A stretch of DNA of 64,000 nucleotides, taken from positions 551,785-615,784 of the forward strand of contig NZ_KZ319367.1 in assembly GCF_002744715.1 (NCBI RefSeq), in the 5' to 3' direction. The DNA is from Marinobacter profundi (GTDB lineage Bacteria > Pseudomonadota > Gammaproteobacteria > Pseudomonadales > Oleiphilaceae). The notes beneath the pieces were generated by a model, which was given only the letters and a program-made list of their open reading frames with translations, was not told where the DNA came from and did no database searches. The translations under genes and the position numbers were made by a program. Shown here piece by piece: positions 8,443-16,246 of the stretch (its first letter is position 1; every line of letters begins with the position of its first letter).

Positions 8443-8486
8443 TGTCGAGTTTTCACATTATAGAGCATTTATGTGAAATATCGACA
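8443..8486 (-). promoter_or_regulatory. Operator and promoter of the RES/Xre operon
   Basis: A 44-bp dyad has TGTCGA (8443-8448) plus TTTCACAT (8451-8458) on the left and ATGTGAAA (8471-8478) plus TCGACA (8481-8486) on the right: 14 of 16 arm positions match, with a 12-base centre. On the minus strand the dyad contains a perfect TATAAT (8462-8457) and a -35-like TGTCGA (8486-8481) with an 18-base spacer. Antitoxin binding here would block RNA polymerase. Confidence 0.75.
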
Positions 8487-8499
8487 TACGAAATTCTGC

Positions 8500-11025
8500 T
8501 CAGGCTGGCGTGGTCCGGCTACCCAGCAAGGCTGTAAATTCCTCCGCATCCATCGGTTTGCCAAAGTGGTAGCCCTGGACTTCGTCGCAGGTCAGACGGG
8601 CGAGCTGTTCAGTCTGGCCGGCTGTCTCAACGCCCTCGGCAACGACTTTCAGGCCGAGACTGTGAGCGAGCCTGATGATTGCCCGTACCACGGAGGAACT
8701 GCTCTCGTCGGTGGCCATATTACGCACAAAAGACTGATCAATTTTAAGCTTGTCGACGGCAAACCGCTGGAGATAGGCGAGACTGGAATACCCGGTGCCA
8801 AAATCATCGACGGTCAGATGAATGCCCTGTTGCTTGAGGGTTTTGATGGTATTCACGACGCGCTCCACATCCCCGACCAGAACCGATTCGGTCAGTTCCA
8901 GTTCGAGGTTTTGCCCGGGCAGGCCGGTTGTCGCCAGGATACCCGCAACAGATTCACACAGGTCCGGACGCTGGAACTGGATGGCGGACAGGTTAACCGC
9001 CATGGTGATACCAGGCAGCCCGGCACGCTGCCAGGCCGCGGCCTGCCGGCAGGCTTCGAGGATGACCCATTGACCGATCTCGACGATCAGGCCACTTTCT
9101 TCGGCAATGGGTATGAACCGCTCGGGGCTGATGGCGCCCAATTCCGGATGGCACCAGCGCAGCAGCGCTTCCGCACCCACGATCTGGCGGGTGGCGAGAT
9201 CAAACTGGGGCTGATAGTTCAGGTAGAGCTCGCCTCGCCCGAGGGCTCCGCGCAACTTCGCCAGTAACCCCTGTCGCTCCAGGGCCTTCTGTTCCATCGC
9301 CTGAGTGAAGCGGCGGTGGGTGTTCCGGCCTTCCGCTTTGGCGGCATACATGGCGGTGTCAGCGTTGCGGAACAGCACCGAAAAGTCTTCGCCGTCCGAG
9401 GGTGATACGGCCACACCCACCGATATTGTGATAGTCAGCAGCTGCCCGCTGACTTCAAAGGGTGATGCAAAAAGATCGTATAACGTTCTGATTTCACGAT
9501 TTATTTCGTCCTCGCTCTGCACCGGCCCGAGGAAAATCATGAACTCGTCTCCGGCGGAGTGGCCAATGACGCTGTGTTGAGTGTGGAATGCACTTTTCAG
9601 CCGGCCTGCGATTTCCCGCAGCAGGTTGTCACCCATCACATGGCCAAAGGTGTCGTTGATATCCTTGAAGTTATCGAGGTCGATGTAAGCCAGCATCTGG
9701 CGCTGCCCGGCCGGTCGGCCCTGGGCCAGGCGGTTGTTGACCAGTTCTTCAAAATGGTTGCGGTTTGGCAGTGCGGTAAGCGCATTGAAATGGGCCAGGA
9801 ATTCAATTCTGGCCTGGGCCTGACGGTGTTCAGTGACGTCGGTGGCGATGATACCGCGACCGGAATCCGACGCTGCCAATCCCGGAAGCGGGAAATGAAT
9901 GGTCTCGAAGATGCGGGAATGGCCGTCGATGTTCACCGTTTCGGTCACGGTAACGGGCCTGCCCGCTTGCCGGCTCTCATGGACATGGCGGGCGGCGGTG
10001 TCGGCCAGTTCCGGCGACAGCACGTCGTGAAGGGTTTTGCCAAGAATCTGATCCTGACGTCGGTTGGCGAGTTTTTCAAAGGCCGGGTTGGCCAATGTCA
10101 GCCGCCCGTCCGCATCAGTTAGAAGGATGATGGCGGGTGAGTGCTGGAAAAACGTCTGCCGGAGAGACTCGCTTTGCTCAAGTTGCGCCGTGCGTTCGGA
10201 CACCAGCTCCGCAAGATGTTCCTCATGCATTTTAAGGTTACGGAACAGCAGGTTGAACGGTGACACCACCCCGGTTACCAGCACACCGCGATAGATCAGG
10301 TAGGCCGACAGAAACAGGAAGTAATGACCAAGTTCGTTGGCGAATCCGTACACGCTGATGTATTGGGTGAACGCCAGGGTGGCAAATACGTTGAACAGCA
10401 GGGAGGCCTGCAACAAATGGTGAACGGGCGCGGCAAACTGCTCTCTCCGGCGAAAAAGCAGGATCATGGTCAGGGCAAAGCACAGCGCAATGAGGTACTC
10501 GGCGATAATCTTGAAACGGGTAAGGCCACTGCCTTCAACGAAGCTGTCCGGAAAATAGCCACTGAAAACCAGCACCAGGAGGGCCAGGCCGAGTAATCCG
10601 AAACCGGTCAGGGCCCACCCGTAGTGCACCGCCCGCCTGATCCACAGTGCGGCAACCAGGAATGCCAGGGCTTCCAGGCCCCGGAAGGCAATCCACAACT
10701 GGGTCGGCAGATTGGCGTCGGCCGTGGGAAATATAGCCAGCCCCTTGTAGGAGAGGGTATGCAGCAGCTCCAGTCCGGCAATGGCAATAGCCGCAGTGCC
10801 TGCAACGCCGAGAAAGGAGTTCCCGGACCAGTGTCGGGTGTGCCATGCCAGCGCGAATAATCCGGTGAGTGCCACGATCCGCAGCATCTCGACCAGAGTG
10901 TGGAACAGCAAAAAGTTGCTATGGGCAACTAGATGGAGAATAGCCAGAGCGACCAGCAGGCCAGCGATGTGGGGGAGTGCGATCAGGCGATCGTATTGCG
11001 CAGGCTGTTGCGGCACGCGTTGCAT
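8500..11025 (-). CDS. MASE3-PAS-GGDEF-EAL cyclic di-GMP turnover protein
   Basis: The protein has 841 residues. An N-terminal membrane sensor with about seven hydrophobic helices (18-255) matches the MASE3 type. A short coiled linker leads to a PAS domain (about 290-400), a GGDEF domain (about 410-575) with active-site loop AGDEF at 491-495, and an EAL domain (about 590-835) with EALLRW at 619 and DDFGTG at 740-745. The EAL catalytic loop is intact, so phosphodiesterase activity is likely. In the GGDEF loop only the first Gly is replaced by Ala, a change tolerated in some active cyclases. Bifunctional or PDE-dominant c-di-GMP control of surface behaviour is inferred. No partner gene is adjacent. 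Confidence 0.9.
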   Translation of the reverse strand: MQRVPQQPAQYDRLIALPHIAGLLVALAILHLVAHSNFLLFHTLVEMLRIVALTGLFALAWHTRHWSGNSFLGVAGTAAIAIAGLELLHTLSYKGLAIFPTADANLPTQLWIAFRGLEALAFLVAALWIRRAVHYGWALTGFGLLGLALLVLVFSGYFPDSFVEGSGLTRFKIIAEYLIALCFALTMILLFRRREQFAAPVHHLLQASLLFNVFATLAFTQYISVYGFANELGHYFLFLSAYLIYRGVLVTGVVSPFNLLFRNLKMHEEHLAELVSERTAQLEQSESLRQTFFQHSPAIILLTDADGRLTLANPAFEKLANRRQDQILGKTLHDVLSPELADTAARHVHESRQAGRPVTVTETVNIDGHSRIFETIHFPLPGLAASDSGRGIIATDVTEHRQAQARIEFLAHFNALTALPNRNHFEELVNNRLAQGRPAGQRQMLAYIDLDNFKDINDTFGHVMGDNLLREIAGRLKSAFHTQHSVIGHSAGDEFMIFLGPVQSEDEINREIRTLYDLFASPFEVSGQLLTITISVGVAVSPSDGEDFSVLFRNADTAMYAAKAEGRNTHRRFTQAMEQKALERQGLLAKLRGALGRGELYLNYQPQFDLATRQIVGAEALLRWCHPELGAISPERFIPIAEESGLIVEIGQWVILEACRQAAAWQRAGLPGITMAVNLSAIQFQRPDLCESVAGILATTGLPGQNLELELTESVLVGDVERVVNTIKTLKQQGIHLTVDDFGTGYSSLAYLQRFAVDKLKIDQSFVRNMATDESSSSVVRAIIRLAHSLGLKVVAEGVETAGQTEQLARLTCDEVQGYHFGKPMDAEEFTALLGSRTTPA

Positions 11026-11135
11026 TGGTATCTGTAGTTGTTATAGGGAACCGGCAGCTAGTGTATACCAGCCATCGCAGATTGGCTTGCTCATGATACT
11101 AAAAGTTGAGCCGCCGTCGCGGGACTGGTCCGGCG

Positions 11136-12698
11136 CTAGCGGGGGTAGCCGGTAATCTCCCGGATTTTACGATAGATGGGCTGCAAACGGGGATACATCT
11201 GCAGATAGACCTCGGAATACAGCCGCTCATACAGCTCGCGGGTGGTGGGGTCCGGCTGGAAGACGTCGCCAACCCGCGTCATTGCGGCCACGGCGGTCTC
11301 AAAATCCGGGTGAAGACCCAGGCCGACAGCAGCATCGATCGCTGCGCCGAGGCCGGATGTTTCCCAGGTATGAGGGCGTTCGGCCGGTAAGCCAAAAATG
11401 TCGGCGGTCAGCTGCATCGCCGCATCGCTCTGGGAGCCGCCACCGGCGACCCGCAAGGTACGGATTTTTACCCCGCTGCGTTTCTCGATGCGCTCCTTGC
11501 CCTCTCTCAGGGCGTACGCCAGGCCCTCAAGCATGGCGCGGTAGATATGGGCCCGGGTGTGTACGTCGCCAAATCCGATAATGGAGCCCTTGGCTTCTGG
11601 TCCCGGCTGTTTTACACCCGGCGACCAGTAGGGTTGCAACATCAGACCCATGGAACCCGCCGGAACCGAGTTGACCAGTTCGTCAAACAGTACCTCGGGC
11701 TGGATACCCCGCTCGCGGGCAATGTGGCGCTCTCGCAGGCCAAACTCCTTCTTGAACCAGCTCACCATCCAGAAACCACGATAAATCATCACCTCGGTGC
11801 TGAAGTGGCCGGGCAGGGCCGACGGGTAGGGCGGCATCAGGGGAATGGGTTCCACGTACCGCCGGCTGGTGGTATTGATCGTCGCCGTGGTGCCATAGCT
11901 CATGCAGGCAATGTCCGGATGCAGGCCGCCACTGCCGAGAATTTCACAGGCCTTGTCGGATGCCGCAGCGACCACTGGCAGGCCCGGGGGCAGTCCGAGG
12001 TGAGCGGCCGCAGCGGGCGTGAGATGGCCCAGCACCTCACCGGGGCTGACCAGTTCGGGCAGCATGGCAGGGGTTACCGGCATGGCCCGCCATTTGAAGT
12101 CCCGCTTGCCTGCCCAGCGGTGACGCTTGTAATCAAACGGCAGATAGCCCACCTGACTGCCAACGGAATCCCGGTATTGTCCGGTCAGCCGGAAATTGAG
12201 GTAGCCGGACAGAAGCAGGAATTTGTGGGTTCTTGCCCATAGATCCGGTTGGTTCTGGGCAATCCAGTTGGCCTGGGTTTTTTCCCGGAAACGGTTAATG
12301 GTGTCTTCCAGGCGCAGGAGCCTGAACAGCCATCCCCAGGGTCCTTTTAACGGGCCATCTACCCGGGCGTGGCGCTGGTCCAGCCAGATAATGGCAGGCC
12401 GCAGCGGTTTGCCGTCCGCATCGAGGTTGACCACCGTACCCCGCTGGGTTGTGACGGTGACTCCCACCACCTGCTGCGGGCTTGCGTTGGTCGTTCGCCA
12501 GAGCAGTGCGCAAGCCTTGCCCAGGTTGTCCCAGAAATAGTCGGGATCCTGCTCCGCCCAGCCCGGCTGGCTGGAAAAATAGGGTTCGATTTCCTGCTTC
12601 CCCTTGCCGACCAGGTTGCCCCTCGTATCGAACAGCAAGGCGCGCACGCTCTGGGTGCCGTTGTCGATGGCGAGGATCAGTGGTTGCCGGTCGCTCAT
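11136..12698 (-). CDS. FGGY-family carbohydrate kinase
   Basis: The protein has 520 residues, the usual FGGY length. The N-terminal ATPase half opens with AIDNGTQSVRALLFD (residues 10-24), the family phosphate-binding loop. WLDQRHAR near 106 is typical, and the C-terminal half has the adenosine motif GGGSQSDAAMQLTADIFG near 430. It phosphorylates a sugar or polyol; the substrate cannot be read from sequence. The ATG overlaps the stop of the GlpD-like gene (ATGA, 12695-12698). Together with the GlpD-like and AGPS-like genes upstream it suggests entry of glycerol or a related polyol into a glycerol-3-phosphate/DHAP route. It is not close enough to GlpK to call glycerol kinase. Confidence 0.88.
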   Translation of the reverse strand: MSDRQPLILAIDNGTQSVRALLFDTRGNLVGKGKQEIEPYFSSQPGWAEQDPDYFWDNLGKACALLWRTTNASPQQVVGVTVTTQRGTVVNLDADGKPLRPAIIWLDQRHARVDGPLKGPWGWLFRLLRLEDTINRFREKTQANWIAQNQPDLWARTHKFLLLSGYLNFRLTGQYRDSVGSQVGYLPFDYKRHRWAGKRDFKWRAMPVTPAMLPELVSPGEVLGHLTPAAAAHLGLPPGLPVVAAASDKACEILGSGGLHPDIACMSYGTTATINTTSRRYVEPIPLMPPYPSALPGHFSTEVMIYRGFWMVSWFKKEFGLRERHIARERGIQPEVLFDELVNSVPAGSMGLMLQPYWSPGVKQPGPEAKGSIIGFGDVHTRAHIYRAMLEGLAYALREGKERIEKRSGVKIRTLRVAGGGSQSDAAMQLTADIFGLPAERPHTWETSGLGAAIDAAVGLGLHPDFETAVAAMTRVGDVFQPDPTTRELYERLYSEVYLQMYPRLQPIYRKIREITGYPR

Positions 12699-14314
12699 GG
12701 GTGCACCCCCTGGCGAGGCTGGGCAGGTACACCGTAGGCTGTCTGCCAGAGAGCCAGATAGCGTTCCACTTCGGAATGCCAGCGTGGTTCGCTCCAGCCC
12801 AGGGCTTTCCGGCAGTGCGTGCCTATGGCGGGTAACTGGTCCTCAGCCCCCCGGGGCAGGATCAGACCAATTCGGGTTCGCCGCAACAACAGGTCGTCCA
12901 GATGCATTACGTCTTCATGAGCTGCCGCCCAGATCAGTTCGGCCCAGGTCACGCCGCTGTCACCAATCGTCGTCAGTGGGCCGGCGGTCAGCAGTCCTTC
13001 AAGTTGACGGCCATAGTAGCCCTGCAATCGTTGCCACAGGTCATGGGATACCCCCGGGGGTCGGGGCAATGCCGGGCAAGGCGCAAGCACCGGTTGTCGT
13101 TCGTTACGGAGCTCTGGTGCCGGTCGTTGCGCCGGCAACTGATGGCGGCCAAGGTCAAGGGCTTCCCGGGCGATGAGCCGGAAGGTCGTCAGTTTGCCGC
13201 CGGCAACACTGATCAGCCCCTGATCCTGCCAGATCACGTGTTCACGGTTCTCTTTCGACGGAGCCAGCTCGTTACCTTCACTGACCACGGGACGAACGCC
13301 GGACCAGGTGGAGATGATATCGCTGCGACCCAGAGGCTGGCCGGGAAACAGGGTTGCGGCAATTTTCAGCAGGTAGCTGACTTCGGCGTCGGTGATGGAC
13401 GGCTCATGATCAAGGTCCTCGCGATGGTCCAGGTCAGTGGTACCAAGCACCGTGCGACCCTGCCAGGGAAAGGCGAACACCGGGCGACGGTCATCCGGAT
13501 GGAACAGGGACACCGAACAGGCAACGGGCAGCTTGTCGAATGGCACGACCAGGTGACTGCCCCGTAGTGGACGAATGGGGCTTCCCTGGCCGGCGCCGGG
13601 ACGAAGTCGTTGCGCCCAGGCGCCGGTGGCATTGATGACCAGGTTCGCCGTTACCCGGAATGCGCTGCCAGCGCCGTCATCCGCAGTGTCCACCAGTTCG
13701 ACTCCGGTGACCTGGCCGGCAGCATCCCGCAGAATCTTCCGGGCGCAGACGTAGTTCAGGCAGGTGGCGCCGTCAGCGCGGGCCTCCGCGATGATTCGCT
13801 GTACCAGCCGGGCATCATCGGTTACCGCATCGGTGAACCCGCTGGCGCCAGCCAGGCCGTGGCTGTCGAGCCCCGGAACCCATTGCAGGGTCTCACCGGG
13901 CGAAAGCCATAGCCGGCTTTGCTGGCCCGCGAGACGGTCGTAGGCGCGCAAGAGCAGCTGGAACAGCCGAGGTCCGGGAAACTGCTTGTGAAAGTGGGGC
14001 ATGATGAAACGCAGTGGGTCAATCAGCCCGGGGGCCTCGGCCAACAGTCGCTCCCGTTCGCGGACGGCATCGCGGGTGAGCTTGAGATGGCCGCTGCCCA
14101 GGTAGCGCAGTCCTCCGTGGACCATCTTGGATGACCGGCTGGAGGTGCCCCAGGCAAAATCACGCTGTTCGACCAGCAGTGTTTTCAGGCCACTGCCTGC
14201 GGCCTCCCGGGCGACACCGGCGCCGGTGATTCCACCACCAAGCACCACTACATCGAACGGTGAGTCTGCTGCCCGCAATGTGTTGAGCGCGTCTTGCCGG
14301 GATGAATTCGTCAT
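12695..14314 (-). CDS. GlpD-like FAD-dependent glycerol-3-phosphate dehydrogenase
   Basis: The protein has about 539 residues from ATG 14314, chosen because AGGTGG stands six bases upstream; an in-frame ATG at 14350 would add 12 residues but has a poor ribosome site. The FAD-binding GGGITGAGVAREAA lies near residue 25, followed by the GlpD-typical TSSRSSKMVHGGLRYL near 55-70, FAD-loop and substrate residues, and a C-terminal helical domain. It oxidises sn-glycerol 3-phosphate to dihydroxyacetone phosphate at the membrane, passing electrons to quinone. Middle gene of a three-gene operon; 60 bases after the AGPS-like stop and overlapping the kinase start. It may be a second GlpD with a specialised role. 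Confidence 0.87.
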   Translation of the reverse strand: MTNSSRQDALNTLRAADSPFDVVVLGGGITGAGVAREAAGSGLKTLLVEQRDFAWGTSSRSSKMVHGGLRYLGSGHLKLTRDAVRERERLLAEAPGLIDPLRFIMPHFHKQFPGPRLFQLLLRAYDRLAGQQSRLWLSPGETLQWVPGLDSHGLAGASGFTDAVTDDARLVQRIIAEARADGATCLNYVCARKILRDAAGQVTGVELVDTADDGAGSAFRVTANLVINATGAWAQRLRPGAGQGSPIRPLRGSHLVVPFDKLPVACSVSLFHPDDRRPVFAFPWQGRTVLGTTDLDHREDLDHEPSITDAEVSYLLKIAATLFPGQPLGRSDIISTWSGVRPVVSEGNELAPSKENREHVIWQDQGLISVAGGKLTTFRLIAREALDLGRHQLPAQRPAPELRNERQPVLAPCPALPRPPGVSHDLWQRLQGYYGRQLEGLLTAGPLTTIGDSGVTWAELIWAAAHEDVMHLDDLLLRRTRIGLILPRGAEDQLPAIGTHCRKALGWSEPRWHSEVERYLALWQTAYGVPAQPRQGVHP

Positions 14315-14374
14315 GTCTGCCACCTGGGTCAGGTCATTTAAACGGTTCATTGGGTTACCGCAGTGCCGACGGGA

Positions 14375-15970
14375 TCAGTTGCGGAACAGGGTGTCGGGAT
14401 TGAGCAACTGCTCCGGATCGAAGGAACCGCACAGCGAACGAATGGCCATCATGCCCAGTTCGCCTTTTTCCTGCGGCAAATAGGGTGCGTGATCCTTGCC
14501 GACACCATGCTGGTGGCTGATGGTGCCGCGATTGTGGACGATCAGCTCTGACGTGGTGGACTTCAGGTGGTGCCAGCGGGCGTAGGTCTCGTCGTAGCTG
14601 TCGGCCACCCGGAAGACATAGGTGGTGTAAATGCTGCACCCCTGGGGATAGAAGTGGGACAAGTGAGTGAACACGTGAACCCGTTCGCTTTGCTCCCGGA
14701 GCCCCTGACGGAGGTTATGCTCGATCCGGTTCAGCAGGTTGTCGACGTTGTCCCAGTCGGTTGCGGTTTCCAGCGTGTCTACGGCATACCCCATCTGCCA
14801 CAGTGCTTCGCGGAGGTACGGCATGGTGAAGCGCTTTTCGGCCCATTTGCGACCCAACCGGGTGCCGGTGTAGACGCCACCAAACTGCTTGCCAAGGGCC
14901 CTGGCTTCCCCGAGGGCGGTCCGGCACTGCCGCCGGCTGCCGGTGGTGCCAAAGGTCATCATGCATTTGCCGCCCCTGACGCCTTTGAGGGCGAGGACGG
15001 ATTCCAGCAGGCGAATCAGCTGCGGGTGGCCCGCCAACGCCAGTTGGGTCTCGGTCTCTACGGCATTGGACAGTCGCAGCATGGAAAGTTGCGTCCGGTT
15101 CTGCACCAGCTTGCGAGCCGCATTGCGGGCCTGCTCCCAGTCCGGAAAGAACATGACATGAAAGCTTTCGTGCTCCGGCAGGGGGCTTACCCGGGCCCTG
15201 ACTTCGGTGATCAGGCCAATACGTCCTTCGGACCCCATCACCATCTCACGGATATCCGGCCCGGCGCTGGAGGCCGGCACGGTGGGAATTTCCAGGGTGC
15301 CCTGCAGGGTTTCAATGCTGCCGCCGGCAAACAGCTGTTCGATGCGGCCATAACGGAGCGACTGCTGGCCGCTGGAGCGACTGGCTACCCAACCGCCGAT
15401 GGTGGACAATTCGAAGGACTGGGGGAAGTGCCCGAGGGTATAGCCCCGCGCCCTTAGCTGGGATTCAACCAGCGGCCCCGGTGTACCGGCGCCGAATGTT
15501 GCCACCTGGCTCTCGGTGTCCAGGTCGGTGAGCCGGTTCATCCGCCCCATGTCGACGGTGAGTACAGGCTTGTTCCCGGCCAGCGGGTTGATGTGGCCGG
15601 CGACGCTGGTGCCGCCGCCGTAGGGAATAAGCTGAATACCATTACTGCGGGCGTAGTTGAGGAGATGCTTTACGTCGTCCGCGGATTCCGGGTAGGCCAC
15701 GCCATCCGGAAATACGCCGAAGTCACCGCTGCGCATCGCCAGCCAGTCTGGCAGACTCTGGCCACGGGCGTGCCGCACGCGGTCCTCCGCGCGGGTCTGT
15801 ACCAGTGGATGGGGCACCAGCCTTGACGGCGGCACAGACTGGCAAACAGTGTCCAGATCAACATCCCGCAGCGGAGTGCCCGGGCCAACCCGGTCGTCGA
15901 GAAACTGGCGGCCCGCATCGGGTAACTCGAGGTTGTACTGGTCATCTCCCCAGCCATTCCAGCGTCTCAT
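14375..15970 (-). CDS. FAD-binding oxidase related to alkyl-dihydroxyacetone-phosphate synthase
   Basis: The protein has 531 residues. The PCMH-type FAD domain (about 95-275) contains PYGGGTSVAGHINP near 120 and the GHFPQSFELSTIGGW segment near 185. The C-terminal cap ends with HQHGVGKDHAPYLPQEKG near 490, the His-rich active-site motif of the AGPS family (eukaryotic AGPS swaps the acyl chain of acyl-DHAP for a fatty alcohol). ATG 15970 follows AGGAG by nine bases. It is first in an operon with GlpD-like and FGGY kinase genes. An ether-lipid or related DHAP-linked reaction is inferred from family and neighbours; a D-lactate or glycolate dehydrogenase-like activity is the main alternative. Confidence 0.82.
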   Translation of the reverse strand: MRRWNGWGDDQYNLELPDAGRQFLDDRVGPGTPLRDVDLDTVCQSVPPSRLVPHPLVQTRAEDRVRHARGQSLPDWLAMRSGDFGVFPDGVAYPESADDVKHLLNYARSNGIQLIPYGGGTSVAGHINPLAGNKPVLTVDMGRMNRLTDLDTESQVATFGAGTPGPLVESQLRARGYTLGHFPQSFELSTIGGWVASRSSGQQSLRYGRIEQLFAGGSIETLQGTLEIPTVPASSAGPDIREMVMGSEGRIGLITEVRARVSPLPEHESFHVMFFPDWEQARNAARKLVQNRTQLSMLRLSNAVETETQLALAGHPQLIRLLESVLALKGVRGGKCMMTFGTTGSRRQCRTALGEARALGKQFGGVYTGTRLGRKWAEKRFTMPYLREALWQMGYAVDTLETATDWDNVDNLLNRIEHNLRQGLREQSERVHVFTHLSHFYPQGCSIYTTYVFRVADSYDETYARWHHLKSTTSELIVHNRGTISHQHGVGKDHAPYLPQEKGELGMMAIRSLCGSFDPEQLLNPDTLFRN

Positions 15971-16057
15971 GGTGCATTACTCCTTTGGGGCGCGTTGGCA
16001 GGCCTGCGGTGGCCAGGATAGCCAGCAGTGGCCAACACGCTGATTTTTCGTAAAGAT

Positions 16058-16086
16058 TGGACTGTCAGGATTGTAGCGGTATTCTC
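16058..16086 (+). promoter_or_regulatory. Candidate sigma70 promoter for recCBD
   Basis: TTGGAC at 16058-16063 and TATTCT at 16081-16086 have a 17-base spacer, 160 bases before the recC start in the 276-base divergent gap with the AGPS-like operon. No operator was recognised in the gap. Confidence 0.4.
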
Positions 16087-16246
16087 CCCTGATACAGTAT
16101 CCGATCACGACAAGCCGGCTGGCATTTGACGACAGTGCCGGTTTGCGATCTGGTTTGTGATCCCGTTTGCAACAGGCGCGACGACAAGGGGTGTCGCGCA
16201 GTTGAGGCAGACTTTCCGGTAAGACCCATCAGACTCAGGAGTGCAC

